A stretch of DNA of 64,000 nt from Pseudomonadota bacterium (GCA_020161775.1 JAIUOW010000011.1:62001-126000); one strand, 5' to 3'. Shown: positions 43,206 to 53,408, counted from the first letter of the stretch. The notes: generated from the sequence alone by a model not told the origin. Numbers and translations are program-made.

Positions 43206-44402
43206 TCAGGGGGTGCGCACGCGCACGGTTTTGCCGTCGGCCACGGCCGGCGGCGGGTACACGATGACCTCGCGGCCCGGTGCCAGGCCGGTGCCCACCC
43301 AGGCATGCTGCCCATTGCGCCCGGCCAGTGTGACCTGTTGCAGCCTCGCGCGGCGCCCGTCCAGAACAAACACGGCCATGCCGTCGCCCTGGGGAAACAC
43401 GGCGCCTGTGGGCACCATGACGGCTTGGTCCACACGGCGCGTGATCACGCGCACACCCACGCGAAAGCCGTCGCCCATCGCGCGCCAGGCCGGTGGCGGT
43501 GCGGTGATGTCCATCAGCACATTGACGCGCTGCTCTTCCACCCCCAGCGCCGATACCTTGGTGAACGCGGCAGGTTCCACGCGCAGCACACGCCCGGCCA
43601 CGGGCGGGCCACCCCAGCGTTCGATCACCACGTCGCTGCCCGGCAGGGCCTGAACGGCGTCGGTGGTCAGCAGCTGGGCGACAACTTCCATGCGGGAGGG
43701 GTCGCCCACATCCAGCAAGGCGGCGCCCGCGGCGATGGTTGCCTCGCTGGGTTGGGCCACCCGCAGCACCACACCGCTCACGGGGGACTTCACCGCCAGC
43801 GGCGCCGCCGCGCGGCCACCCGGGCTGGCGGGCTGCAGCGCGGCGGCGGCCAGCGCCTGTTCCTGCACGGCGACCTCGCGTTCCGCGCTGGCCATATCCA
43901 GCTCGCGCTGCGCGGCCGTCACGGCCAGCCGGGCCGCGTCCAGCCTGGCGGGCGCTACAAAGCCCTGCGTCGCCAGTTGCACCGTTCGCTGCTGCTCCAG
44001 GCGGACTTCCTCCAGCGCGACGCGCGCGCGTGCCAGCCGCGCCGACGCGCGCTCCACCCCGGCGCCGGCACCCCTGAGCCGGGCGGTGGCTTCGCGCGTG
44101 CCGCGCTCGTCCACCATGGCCGACATCACCGGCGTGAGAATGGCGACGGTATCGCCCGCCTTGACCGCGTCGCCCTCATGCAGAGTGATGCGCGCCAGGC
44201 GTGCCGTGACCGGGGCTGACACCGTGTAGCGGTCTTTCACGCGGGTGTGGCCGTCCTCGTCAATGCTTTGCTCGAAGCGGCCCTGGGTCACCCGCGCGGT
44301 CTCCACCTGAATGGCCTTGGGCGCAAAGGACCAGGCCAGCAGCGCAGCCGTGGCGAGTGCACCGATGGCCAGGGCCAGTTGCTTCGGGGTTGGTTTTGGC
44401 AT
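43206..44402 (-). CDS. HlyD-type periplasmic adaptor subunit
   Basis: 398 residues: one N-terminal TM anchor (LALAIGALATAALLAWSF), barrel-sandwich halves (YTVSAPVTARLARITLHEGD and LAVKSPVSGVVLRVAQPSE) around a long Ala/Arg-rich coiled-coil hairpin (~residues 95-195), then beta-barrel domains. It is the membrane-fusion subunit for the ABC permease/ATPase encoded just upstream. A TolC-like partner is not present here. Confidence 0.88.
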   Translation of the reverse strand: MPKPTPKQLALAIGALATAALLAWSFAPKAIQVETARVTQGRFEQSIDEDGHTRVKDRYTVSAPVTARLARITLHEGDAVKAGDTVAILTPVMSAMVDERGTREATARLRGAGAGVERASARLARARVALEEVRLEQQRTVQLATQGFVAPARLDAARLAVTAAQRELDMASAEREVAVQEQALAAAALQPASPGGRAAAPLAVKSPVSGVVLRVAQPSEATIAAGAALLDVGDPSRMEVVAQLLTTDAVQALPGSDVVIERWGGPPVAGRVLRVEPAAFTKVSALGVEEQRVNVLMDITAPPPAWRAMGDGFRVGVRVITRRVDQAVMVPTGAVFPQGDGMAVFVLDGRRARLQQVTLAGRNGQHAWVGTGLAPGREVIVYPPPAVADGKTVRVRTP

Positions 44403-44406
44403 TGTC

Positions 44407-46782
44407 TTATTCCCTTGTCTTCAAAGCGGCCACCATGTCCAGGCGGTCGATGCGCCGTCGCACCACCAGCGCGCTGGCCACGCCCGCGGCCACCACGCAG
44501 ATGGCGGCCCACGCATAGGTACGCGCCTGGATGATCACCGGAAACTGGAACTGGTCGGATTGCAGCAGCTGGACGATCAGGTGGACCAGCACGTAGCCGC
44601 CCAGCATGCCCAGCGGCAGCGCCAGCGCGATGCAGATGGCCAGCTCGCCCAGCAGCAGCAGCGATATCTCGGCGCGGGTGAAGCCCAGCACGCGCAGGCT
44701 GGCCAGCTCCCAGGTGCGCTCGGCCAGCGCGATGCGCGCGTTGTTGTAGACCACGCCCACGGCGATCACGCTGGCGAAGAGGGTCATCACCGTGCTCATG
44801 ATGCGGATGTTGCGCGCGCTGATCTCCTGCATGTTGCGCAGCAGGCTGGCCTTGCTGAAGGTGGCCGCCACCCGGGGCAGGCCCTGGCTGGCCGCCAGGA
44901 AGGCGGCCTCGCTGCCGCGCTCCAGCGCCACGGTGTAGCGCTGGGCCAGGTCGCCGTCGCGCAGCAGGCGGTTGAGCGCACCGCGGTCCATGTAGGCATT
45001 CAGGCCCATCATCTCGGCCGCGGTCGCGGACAGCGTCAGGCGCAGGGTGCTGCGCCGGCCGTCCAGCACTTCGGCCAGCACGGTGTCGCCCACGCGCAGG
45101 CCCAGCTTGCGCGCCAGCCGGTCGGTCATGACCAGCCCGTCCTCGGGCAGGTCCACTGCCTTGCCCTGGATGTCGATGATGCGCTGCAGCTGGGCGCCGG
45201 TGTCCTGGCCCTGCAGGCTGGTGCGTTCGCTCAGGGTGCCGTTGATGAACCGCACGGGCACATCGCGCCCGGCTTCCACCACCAGCACGCCGGGCAGGCG
45301 GGCGATGTCGTGGCGCACGGCGCTACTGGCGGGCTCGGTCAGGGTCAGCGTCACGTCGCTGCGCATGGCCAGGTTGAACTGCGTGTCCACGATATGGTCG
45401 ATGGCATCGCGGATGAAATTGCCGGTGATCACGATCGCCACGGCCGCCGCCACCCCGGCGACCGACAGGCTGGTGCGCCAGGGGCGGCGCTGCATGTTGC
45501 GCAGGATCATCTGCAGCGCGGGCGGCGCGCGCGTGACGCCCAGGCGCTCCAGCAGCGTGCGGCCGAAATGACCGGGCGCGGGCGCGCGCATGGCCTCGGC
45601 CGGCGCCAGGCGCACCGTGGCGCCAATGGCACCCAGCGTGCCCGCCACGGCAATGGCCAGCGTCAGCCCCACGCTGACCACCAGCAGCCAGGGCGCGATG
45701 CGGTGCTCGAATACCGGGAAGTCAAAAAAATCGGCGTACAGCCCCAGGAACGCGGCGCCCAGCCTGTCGCCCAGGGCGACACCCAGCACCAGCCCGGCCA
45801 GCACGATCACCAGCACCAGCTTGAGGTAATGCGCGGCAATGGCACTGTTGGCGTAGCCCAGGGCCTTGAGCGCGGCGACCTGTTCACGCTGGGTGGCCAC
45901 CAGGCGCGACACCACCACATGCAGCAAGAACGCGGCCACGCCGAGGAAGATCGTGGGCAGCACCGTACCCAGCACCCGCTGCTCCCGGATCTCGGCGTCC
46001 AGCATGGCGTGCGAAGGGTGGTCGTCGCGGCCCTGGGCCTCCAGCGCGCCCCAGGGCGCCAGCAGCGCTCCCGTGCGCGCGATCACGTCGGGCTGCGAGG
46101 CGCCGGGCGCGAGCCGCAGCGCCACGCGGTTGAAGGTGCCCTGCATGTCCCAGGCGGCCGCCAGCGCGTCATGGTCTACCCAGAACACGCCAAAGTTGCG
46201 CTGGTCAGGCATGCCTCCCAGCCCGGCGAAGATGTATTCGGGAGACAGCGCAATGCCGGAGATGCGCAGCGTGCGCTGGCGCCCGTTCACTAGCGCGCTC
46301 ACGGTGTCGCCGGGGCGCAGGCCGCGGGTTCTGGCAAAGCCGGCGGACACCAGCGCGGGCAGCACGCCCTGGCCGGACACTGCCTGCGCGGCGCTGTCCA
46401 GGGGCTGGCCCGCTGCCAGGCTCAGCAGGTTCATGCGGGCGGGGTGACGCCAGTCCACCCCGATCAGGCGGCCCAGGATGGGGTCGGTCTGGCCGGCCAT
46501 GCTGATGCGCACGACGTGCTCCACCGTGGTCTGGACGTCGGCCACGCCGGGCTGCGCCAGCAGCGTCGCGGCCAGGGCGTCGGGCGCGCGCTTGACGCTG
46601 GCAAACACATCGCCAAACCGGCCTTGTGCGTAGAACTGCTCGCGCGCCAGTGCCAGGGAGTCCACCGCGCTCAACATCGTGATGAAGCCGCCAATGCCGC
46701 TGGCCACCACCAGCGCGATGGTCAACCCCTGGCTCCACAGCAGGCGCAGGTCGCGCAGCAGCTTGCGGTCCAGCGCCTTCAC
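44407..46782 (-). CDS. FtsX-like ABC transporter permease
   Basis: About 791 residues from GTG 46782, chosen because it lies 4 bp after the ATPase stop (the frame itself is open to 46851). It has the duplicated FtsX/MacB layout: TM1 (LTIALVVASGIGGFITML), a large periplasmic domain, three TM helices (~260-390), a second TM and periplasmic domain, and three C-terminal helices. MacB-type systems export peptides, lipids or antibiotics by mechanotransmission. Cargo unknown. Confidence 0.85.
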   Translation of the reverse strand: MKALDRKLLRDLRLLWSQGLTIALVVASGIGGFITMLSAVDSLALAREQFYAQGRFGDVFASVKRAPDALAATLLAQPGVADVQTTVEHVVRISMAGQTDPILGRLIGVDWRHPARMNLLSLAAGQPLDSAAQAVSGQGVLPALVSAGFARTRGLRPGDTVSALVNGRQRTLRISGIALSPEYIFAGLGGMPDQRNFGVFWVDHDALAAAWDMQGTFNRVALRLAPGASQPDVIARTGALLAPWGALEAQGRDDHPSHAMLDAEIREQRVLGTVLPTIFLGVAAFLLHVVVSRLVATQREQVAALKALGYANSAIAAHYLKLVLVIVLAGLVLGVALGDRLGAAFLGLYADFFDFPVFEHRIAPWLLVVSVGLTLAIAVAGTLGAIGATVRLAPAEAMRAPAPGHFGRTLLERLGVTRAPPALQMILRNMQRRPWRTSLSVAGVAAAVAIVITGNFIRDAIDHIVDTQFNLAMRSDVTLTLTEPASSAVRHDIARLPGVLVVEAGRDVPVRFINGTLSERTSLQGQDTGAQLQRIIDIQGKAVDLPEDGLVMTDRLARKLGLRVGDTVLAEVLDGRRSTLRLTLSATAAEMMGLNAYMDRGALNRLLRDGDLAQRYTVALERGSEAAFLAASQGLPRVAATFSKASLLRNMQEISARNIRIMSTVMTLFASVIAVGVVYNNARIALAERTWELASLRVLGFTRAEISLLLLGELAICIALALPLGMLGGYVLVHLIVQLLQSDQFQFPVIIQARTYAWAAICVVAAGVASALVVRRRIDRLDMVAALKTRE

Positions 46783-46786
46783 CGGC

Positions 46787-47527
<741 letters not shown>

Positions 47528-47593
47528 GCCGGGGTACGAATGGAATTGCCCTTACGGATTGCCCTTACTCTAGGCCGGTACCTCCCGGTCCGC

Positions 47594-47607
47594 TTGACCT
47601 GACGCAA
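47594..47607 (-). promoter_or_regulatory. Weak FNR-like box before the ABC-kinase-phosphorylase operon
   Basis: TTGAC-CTGA-CGCAA, 7 of 10 to consensus. On the minus strand TAGAGT (47572-47567) sits at the box-to--10 distance seen for the stronger FNR sites here, leaving a ~30-nt leader before 47527. The plus-strand side has no matching -10. Confidence 0.35.
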
Positions 47608-47663
47608 GCGCGGGGGCAAATACCGTCGGACGGATCCGCCGGTCTCGGGTAAAAAGGGCAACC

Positions 47664-50324
47664 ATGAGCGTACGCAACCTTGATTCATTGTTCCAGCCCG
47701 CAACCGTTGCCGTGATCGGCGCATCAGACCGGCCCGGCAGCGTGGGCCAGGTGATCTGGCGCAACCTGACGCAGGGCGGCTTCCAGGGCGCGCTGTGGCC
47801 GGTGAACCAGCGCCAGGCCACGGTGGGTGGCGTGCGCGCCTGGGCGGACGTGGCGGCGCTGCCACAGGCGCCCGCGCTGGCCGTGATCTGCACGCCGCCG
47901 GCCACCGTGCCCGGGCTGATCGCGCAGCTGGGCGCGCGGGGCACGCGCGCGGCCATCGTGGTGACGGCGGGCCTCAAGCAGCCCGCCGGGCAGGGCGCGG
48001 GCACGCTGGAGCAGGCCATGCTGGACGCCGCTCGCCCGTGGCTGCTGCGCATCCTGGGGCCCAACTGCCTGGGCCTGCTGGTGCCGGGCCTGGGGCTGAA
48101 CGCCAGCTTTGCCCCCGGCGGCGCGCAGCCCGGCGCGCTGGCGTTTGCCACGCAATCGGGCGCGCTGGCCACCGCGATGCTGGATTGGGCCAACAGCCGC
48201 GCCTTGGGCTTTTCGCACTTCATCTCCATGGGCGACAGCGCCGACGCGGACTTTGGCGACGTGCTGGACTGGCTGGGCAGCGATGCCCACACCCGGGCCA
48301 TCCTGCTGTACATCGAATCCGTGCGGCATGCGCGCAAATTCATGTCGGCCGCGCGCGCGGCGGCGCGCAACAAGCCGGTGATCGTGGTCAAGGCCGGCCG
48401 CGCGCCCGAAGGCGCGCGCGCCGCCGCATCGCACACCGGCGCGCTGGCCGGTTCCGACAGCGTGTTTGACGCCGCGGTGCACCGCGCCGGCATGCTGCGG
48501 GTGGACACGCTGGACGCGCTGTTTGACGCCGCCGAAACCCTGGCGCGCGCCCGCGCGCCGAAGGGTCCGCGCCTGGTCCTGCTGACCAACGGCGGGGGCG
48601 CGGGCGTGCTGGCGGCCGACGCGCTGGCGCTGGGCGGCGGCACGCTGGCCACGCTGGCGCCGGACACCCTGGCCGCGCTGGACGCCTGCCTGCCCGCCAC
48701 CTGGCCGCGCGCCAACCCGGTGGACATCATTGGCGACGCGCCGGTGCAGCGGTATGCCGACGCGCTGCGCGTGCTGCTGGCCGCGCCCGAAGTGGACGGC
48801 GTGCTGTTCATGCATGCGCCCACCGCCATCGTGCCGGCGGATGCGATCGCGCAGGCCTGCCTGCCGCTGCTGCAAGGGGCGGCCAAGCCGGTGTTGACCT
48901 GCTGGCTGGGCGGCGCCGTGGTGCGCGCGGCGCGCGAGGCCTGCGCGCAGGCCGGCGTGGCCGGCTACGACACGCCCGAACGCGCGGTGGCCGGCTGGCT
49001 GCAGCTGACCACCTGGGTGCGCAACCAGGCCGCGCTGCACCAGTTGCCCGAGGCCACGCTGGCTGGCTTCACGCCCGACCTGGCCGCGGCACGGGCGCTG
49101 GTGGCCGCCGCGCTGGACGCCGGGCGCGAATGGCTGGACGAAGCCCAGGCCAAGGCCCTGCTGGAGGCCTACGGCGTGCCGGTGGTGCGCACCCTGAAAG
49201 TCCAGGGCGTGGACGCCGCGGTGCAGGCGGCGCAGGACATCGGCTTCCCGGTGGCGCTGAAGGTGGTGTCGCCGCAGATCCTGCACAAATCGGACGTGGG
49301 CGGCGTGGTGCTGGGCCTGGACAGCGCGCAGGCGGTGCACGCCGCGGCCAGCGGCATGCTGCAGCGCCTGGCCCGGCTGCGGCCCGACGCGGTGATCGAG
49401 GCCTTTACCGTGCAGGCGATGGCGCAGCGCCCGGGCGCGCACGAGCTGATCGTGGGCATTGCCAGCGACGCGGTGTTTGGCCCGGTGGTGCTGTTTGGCG
49501 AAGGCGGCACCGCGGTGGAGCTGCGCCGCGACCGCGCCATTGCGCTGCCGCCGCTGAACGCGCCGCTGGCGCGCGCGCTGATGGACAAGACCCAGGTGGC
49601 GCGCCTGCTGGCGGGCTACCGCGGCAAGCCCGCGGCCGACGTCGACGCGGTGGTGGGCACGCTGCTGCGCGTGTCGCAGATGGCCTGCGACCTGCCTGAG
49701 CTGACCGAGCTGGACATCAACCCGCTGCTGGCCGACGCGCAGGGCGTGGTGGCGCTGGACGCGCGCATCCGCGTGCGCCGCTGCGCGCCCGGCGAGGCGA
49801 GCCGCCTGGCGGTGCGGCCCTACCCGGCGGGGCTGGAGCAGGCGGTGCAGCTGCAGGGCCAGGCGCTGCAGGTGCGGCCGATCCGCCCGGAGGACGGCGA
49901 GCGGCTCAAGGCCTTTTATGCGGCTGCGTCGCCGGCGGATCTGCGGCTGCGGTTCTTCTCGTCCCGGCGCGAGGTGCCGCTGAGCGAGCTGGCGCGCTAC
50001 AGCCAGATCGACTACGACCGCGACATGACCTTCATCGCGCTGGACGCCACGGGCGCCATGGCCGGCGAGGTGCGCGCGGTGTGCGATCCCGACAACATCA
50101 GCGCCGAATTCGCCATCCACGTCGCCGGCCCCTGGCAAGGCAAGGGCCTGGGCCGGCTGCTGCTGGACAAGCTCATTGCCTACCTGCGCTCACGCGGCAC
50201 GCAGGAGCTGGTGGGCCAGTGCCTGGAGCACAACGAGGGCATGGCCGCGCTGGCACGCCGCTGCGGCCTGGAGGTGGCCACGGTGCCGTCGGCCGACACG
50301 CTGTCACTGCGCCTGAAGCTGTAG
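47664..50324 (+). CDS. ADP-forming acyl-CoA synthetase fused to GNAT acetyltransferase
   Basis: 886 residues: CoA-binding Rossmann domain (~1-135), succinyl-CoA-ligase-like domains (~150-460, phosphohistidine region AASHTGALAGSD), ATP-grasp domain (~485-705, HKSDVGGVVLGL and ELDINPLL) and C-terminal GNAT domain (~730-885; VAGPWQGKGLGRLLLDKLI). This is the Pat/AcuA-like fusion that acetylates lysines, notably of acetyl-CoA synthetase, or interconverts acetyl-CoA and acetate with ATP gain. In an oxygen-limitation block either role makes sense. Divergent from the ABC operon. Confidence 0.88.
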   Translation: MSVRNLDSLFQPATVAVIGASDRPGSVGQVIWRNLTQGGFQGALWPVNQRQATVGGVRAWADVAALPQAPALAVICTPPATVPGLIAQLGARGTRAAIVVTAGLKQPAGQGAGTLEQAMLDAARPWLLRILGPNCLGLLVPGLGLNASFAPGGAQPGALAFATQSGALATAMLDWANSRALGFSHFISMGDSADADFGDVLDWLGSDAHTRAILLYIESVRHARKFMSAARAAARNKPVIVVKAGRAPEGARAAASHTGALAGSDSVFDAAVHRAGMLRVDTLDALFDAAETLARARAPKGPRLVLLTNGGGAGVLAADALALGGGTLATLAPDTLAALDACLPATWPRANPVDIIGDAPVQRYADALRVLLAAPEVDGVLFMHAPTAIVPADAIAQACLPLLQGAAKPVLTCWLGGAVVRAAREACAQAGVAGYDTPERAVAGWLQLTTWVRNQAALHQLPEATLAGFTPDLAAARALVAAALDAGREWLDEAQAKALLEAYGVPVVRTLKVQGVDAAVQAAQDIGFPVALKVVSPQILHKSDVGGVVLGLDSAQAVHAAASGMLQRLARLRPDAVIEAFTVQAMAQRPGAHELIVGIASDAVFGPVVLFGEGGTAVELRRDRAIALPPLNAPLARALMDKTQVARLLAGYRGKPAADVDAVVGTLLRVSQMACDLPELTELDINPLLADAQGVVALDARIRVRRCAPGEASRLAVRPYPAGLEQAVQLQGQALQVRPIRPEDGERLKAFYAAASPADLRLRFFSSRREVPLSELARYSQIDYDRDMTFIALDATGAMAGEVRAVCDPDNISAEFAIHVAGPWQGKGLGRLLLDKLIAYLRSRGTQELVGQCLEHNEGMAALARRCGLEVATVPSADTLSLRLKL

Positions 50325-50366
50325 CGCAGCGACGAAGAGCAGGGAGCATGCGGCGATTGCGTACAG

Positions 50367-50714
50367 CTACGCCGCCTCCAACATGAATTCAACCTTCACA
50401 GCCTCAAACGGAAACACCACGCCACCTTCAGCCGCGCGGCTGAGAATGCCTGCGTCCAGCAGGGCGACCACGTCGCCGTGCACCGCCTTCACATCACGCC
50501 CCACGCGCCGGGCCGCCTCGCGGATAGACATGGCGCCGGCCCCACACATGGCCTTGAGCAGTTCCCAGCGTTTGGCCGTCAGTACTTGCCACAGCAGCTC
50601 AGGTGTGGCAAAGCCAATGCGGGCCTCGCGCTCGGCGCGGCCGGTTTGCATGGCGCGGGTGGCGTCGGCAAGCGTGTCCGCCAGAGAACGGACCTCAAGA
50701 ATGACTGTGTTCAT
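50367..50714 (-). CDS. tumA: TumA-like antitoxin / HTH transcriptional regulator
   Basis: 115 residues with a MarR/HVO_A0114-like winged helix (LLWQVLTAKRWELLKAM, MSIREAARRVGRDVKAVHGDVVAL, then VVFPFEAVKVEFML). It overlaps the 3' end of the TumE-like gene by 20 bp, so the order is toxin then antitoxin. It likely neutralises the toxin and represses the operon through the palindrome at 51002-51028. Family naming comes from memory of this pair. Confidence 0.75.
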   Translation of the reverse strand: MNTVILEVRSLADTLADATRAMQTGRAEREARIGFATPELLWQVLTAKRWELLKAMCGAGAMSIREAARRVGRDVKAVHGDVVALLDAGILSRAAEGGVVFPFEAVKVEFMLEAA

Positions 50715-50991
50715 GATTCCACCTCGTAATGTCAGCGTTGAAGTCGAGCATCAACTGTTGCGGCGTTGAGAAAGCATAGTCAAACTCCCGCCCGCCAATA
50801 TGCCGGTGATCACCTTTGCCTCGTTCGTTGTCGTATCTCAGCACGCACTCCCCACCAACAACATAAGCAAGCCGGTACTTGAACGCATGCCCGGAAGGGG
50901 GGACAGGTTCGGGGACTTTCCATACGGCGATCTCTGCGAATGCATTGGCAGCAATGACGACGCGGCGGCGAATCAAAGGGACAGCCTTCAT
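50695..50991 (-). CDS. tumE: TumE-like toxin (DUF6516 family)
   Basis: 98 residues with the family core EIAVWKVPEPVPPSGHAFKY, YDNERGKGDHRHIGG and a C-terminal LMLDFNADITRW. The GKGDHRH block is the conserved and probably catalytic region. No Shine-Dalgarno precedes ATG 50991, and the promoter's predicted start falls at the ATG, so it may be translated from a leaderless mRNA, which would keep toxin output low. Confidence 0.78.
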   Translation of the reverse strand: MKAVPLIRRRVVIAANAFAEIAVWKVPEPVPPSGHAFKYRLAYVVGGECVLRYDNERGKGDHRHIGGREFDYAFSTPQQLMLDFNADITRWNHEHSHS

Positions 50992-50998
50992 GTTGGAT

Positions 50999-51028
50999 AT
51001 TTTGACAACATGGGGTTATTGTTGTCAA
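50999..51028 (-). promoter_or_regulatory. Promoter and palindromic operator of the tumEA pair
   Basis: Minus strand: perfect -35 TTGACA (51028-51023), 18-bp spacer, -10 CAAAAT (51004-50999). A perfect 9-bp inverted repeat, TTGACAACA-N9-TGTTGTCAA (51002-51028), covers both elements, so a bound repressor would block RNA polymerase. Confidence 0.65.
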
Positions 51029-51209
51029 TAAGTCCAACACAGCACTTCCGTGGAGGATGAGGGCATCTTTTTGATGACAAAAAACACCTGCGCAGTAACT
51101 TCAATCAGCAGTCACTGCAGCCAGCAGTTGCTGTTCGCTTACAGAACAAAAAGACGTTGCCCCCGATGGTCCAAAATCTGATGATTGGCTTCTCAACATA
51201 GGAGCCATC

Positions 51210-51428
51210 ATGACCCCCATCGAAACAGCATTTCAGGCGCTTGTCGCTGACTATCTGGATTCAGGCCGCGTCAAGGAACTGCGCGAAGTGGAGCGCAGGC
51301 TGAAAAGGGGAAGGTCATCTACGGAGCGGGCTCAGGTCATGATTGCCTTCGCCAAGGCGCAGGTGGCGCATCCAAGTTTTCGCAGGCGCACGGGGCTTCT
51401 CTTTTCAGCGAGTGGCGCAAGGCTCTGA
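51210..51428 (+). CDS. Small hypothetical protein
   Basis: 72 residues, hydrophilic and charged in the middle (KELREVERRLKRGRSSTERAQ), helical by pattern, with no family I recognise. GGAG lies 8 bp before ATG 51210. The last ~15 residues look like a run-on tail. It sits alone beside the toxin-antitoxin pair in a patch with fewer GC-rich codons than its surroundings, consistent with a transferred segment. Confidence 0.45.
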   Translation: MTPIETAFQALVADYLDSGRVKELREVERRLKRGRSSTERAQVMIAFAKAQVAHPSFRRRTGLLFSASGARL

Positions 51429-51478
51429 CGCCGCACGGATTGCGGATCAAGCCCGCAATGACGGCCCTTGCAGGGGCT

Positions 51479-52072
51479 TTACGCCGCGCGCTCGCCGAGC
51501 CCGCGCATGCGCGACAGCCATTTGCCGCTGTCCTGCGCGCGCAGGCCTGCCGCGCTGCCCACCAGTGTTTCGCTCACCGGTGCAATGCCCACAAAGCCCA
51601 GCACGTTGCGCTCCAGCGCGCGCACGCTGTGGGCGCGGAAGTACCAGCGGTACACCAGGGCCGGCATGCCCATGGTGACCACCACCCGGGCCGAGCGCCC
51701 CGTGAGGCCTTTTTCGGTGAACACGGCGCTGCCTTGCTTGCGCACGAAGGCAAAGCCGGGGCGCAGCACCTGTTCCAGAAAGCCTTTCAGCAGGGCCGGC
51801 ATGTCGCCCAGCCACAGGGGGAAGAACAGCACGATGTGGCTGGCCCAGCGGATGTCGTCCTGCGCGGGCTGCAGCGCGGGCGGCAGCTCGCCGTTTTCCC
51901 AGTCGGCCTGGCTGGCCAGCAACGGGAACTGGAGGTTGGCCACCGTCAGCCGGCGCACCGTGTGGCCGGCGCCGGTGGCGCCTTGGGCGTAGGCGTCGGC
52001 CAGCGCGTGGCACAGGTGGGGGGCGCCAGCATCCGGGTGACCCTGGATGAGCAGGATGTTTCTGGGCTGCAT
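51479..52072 (-). CDS. NAD(P)H dehydrogenase (quinone), flavodoxin-like fold
   Basis: 197 residues of the NQO1/KefF-type family: ILLIQGHPDAGAPHLCHALADA (FMN phosphate region), HIVLFFPLWLGDMPALLKGF, and GKGLTGRSARVVVTMG-like strands. Such enzymes carry out two-electron reduction of quinones. It lies 33 bp downstream of the DksA/TraR-like gene on the same strand and so may share its FNR-type promoter. Confidence 0.85.
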   Translation of the reverse strand: MQPRNILLIQGHPDAGAPHLCHALADAYAQGATGAGHTVRRLTVANLQFPLLASQADWENGELPPALQPAQDDIRWASHIVLFFPLWLGDMPALLKGFLEQVLRPGFAFVRKQGSAVFTEKGLTGRSARVVVTMGMPALVYRWYFRAHSVRALERNVLGFVGIAPVSETLVGSAAGLRAQDSGKWLSRMRGLGERAA

Positions 52073-52105
52073 GGGCGCAGGCCGGCGGGCAGGTCGGGGG
52101 GGGCT

Positions 52106-52492
52106 TCAGCGGCGCGTGGCCTGCGGGCGTTCGTGCTCGTGCACGGCCTGGCACGACGTGCAGTACGGCGTGGCGGGCAGCGCCTCCAGGCGGCGCAGGT
52201 CAATGGCGTCACCACAGTCCAGGCACAGGCCGTAGCTGTGGTCGTCCAGCCGGCGGCGCGCGGCGGCCAGCTGGTCCAGCTCGTGTACGGCGTGGTTGGT
52301 CTTGGCGTCGTCCACGGTGGCCTGGGTCTGCTCGGTGGCCAGCTCCTTGAAGTCGACCACGTCGCGCGGCGCGGTGTCGGGTGCTTCACTGCCCAGGTCG
52401 CCGCTGTTGCGCAGCAGCAGCCTCAGCTCGGCTTCGCGCCGGGCCAGTTGTTGGTGGAAGTGCTGGCGCATGCTGGCATCGAGGGTGTTCAT
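52106..52492 (-). CDS. DksA/TraR-type zinc-finger protein
   Basis: 128 residues: a helical coiled-coil region (~residues 8-85) and a C-terminal C4 zinc finger (CLDCGDAI ... YCTSC). DksA homologues bind the RNA polymerase secondary channel; this short form is a paralogue rather than housekeeping DksA (~150 residues). An FNR-like box with a fitting -10 lies upstream, so low-oxygen expression is probable. Confidence 0.85.
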   Translation of the reverse strand: MNTLDASMRQHFHQQLARREAELRLLLRNSGDLGSEAPDTAPRDVVDFKELATEQTQATVDDAKTNHAVHELDQLAAARRRLDDHSYGLCLDCGDAIDLRRLEALPATPYCTSCQAVHEHERPQATRR

Positions 52493-52552
52493 GGTGACTC
52501 GCGTGCGGAGTTGGACTTGGGTCCATTCTGGGCATGCCGGGCGCGCGCGGAC

Positions 52553-52566
52553 TTGATCTGCCGCAA
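52553..52566 (-). promoter_or_regulatory. FNR-like box before the DksA/TraR-like gene
   Basis: TTGAT-CTGC-CGCAA, 8 of 10 to consensus. On the minus strand CAGAAT (52530-52525) lies 36 bp from the box start, exactly as for ccoN and hemN. The implied leader is about 26 nt. Confidence 0.55.
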
Positions 52567-52588
52567 CAACCTGGCGTGCGCGGGACGC

Positions 52589-53380
52589 TTATTGCGCGCA
52601 GGGCGGCGGCGTCACCAGCGTGTGCAGCGCCTGTGCGTCCAGGATGCGCAGGTGGCGGCTGCGCACCTCGATCACGCCGTCCTCGGCCAGCTTGCTGAAG
52701 GTGCGGCTGACCGTCTCCAGCTTCAGGCCCAGGTAGCTGCCGATCTCCTCGCGCGTCATGCGCAGCACCAGCTCGCTGCGCGAAAAGCCGCGCGCGTGCA
52801 GGCGCTGCACCAGGTTCAGCAGGAAGGCGGCCACGCGTTCCTCGGCCCGCATGCCGCCCAGCAGCAGCATCACGCCGTGCTCGCGCACGATTTCGCGGCT
52901 CATGATGCGGTGCACGTGGTGCTGCAGCGCGCCGATCTCGCGCGACAGCTCGCCCACGCGGTCAAACGGCATGACGCAGACCTCGGCGTCTTCCAGGGCC
53001 ACGGCATCGCAGGTGTGGTGGTCGTTGACGATACCGTCCAGCCCGATGATCTCACCGGCCATCTGGAAGCCCGTGACCTGGTCGCGCCCGTCCTCCGACG
53101 TGACGCAGGTCTTGAAAAAGCCGGTGCGGATGGCAAACAGCGAATGAAAGGCCTCGCCATGGCGAAACAGCGCGCCGCCGCGCTTGACCTTGCGCCGCGT
53201 GGCCACCACCTCGTCCAGGCGCGCCAGTTCGTCCGGGCTCAGGCCCATCGGCATGCACAGCTCGCGCAGGTTGCAGCTGGAGCAGGCCACCTTGATGGTG
53301 TGCAGGTCCGCAGGCCCGGCAGCGGGGGAGGGTACCAGCTTCAATGGGGCACGTGGCACAGTCAATGGGGCATTCGACAC
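52589..53380 (-). CDS. fnr: FNR-type oxygen-sensing regulator, paralogue 2
   Basis: 263 residues with cluster ligands C33, C36, C42 (CSSCNLRELC) and a further Cys in EDAEVCVMPF, the beta-roll, and HTH TREEIGSYLGLKLETVSRTF with E--SR specificity residues. Compared with paralogue 1 the recognition helix is identical, so both should read the same boxes. GTG 53380 has AGGA upstream. Divergent from hemN, with two FNR-like boxes between. Confidence 0.92.
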   Translation of the reverse strand: MSNAPLTVPRAPLKLVPSPAAGPADLHTIKVACSSCNLRELCMPMGLSPDELARLDEVVATRRKVKRGGALFRHGEAFHSLFAIRTGFFKTCVTSEDGRDQVTGFQMAGEIIGLDGIVNDHHTCDAVALEDAEVCVMPFDRVGELSREIGALQHHVHRIMSREIVREHGVMLLLGGMRAEERVAAFLLNLVQRLHARGFSRSELVLRMTREEIGSYLGLKLETVSRTFSKLAEDGVIEVRSRHLRILDAQALHTLVTPPPCAQ

Positions 53381-53408
53381 AGGGTTTTCCTAAGGGCGCA
53401 CGGCGCCT

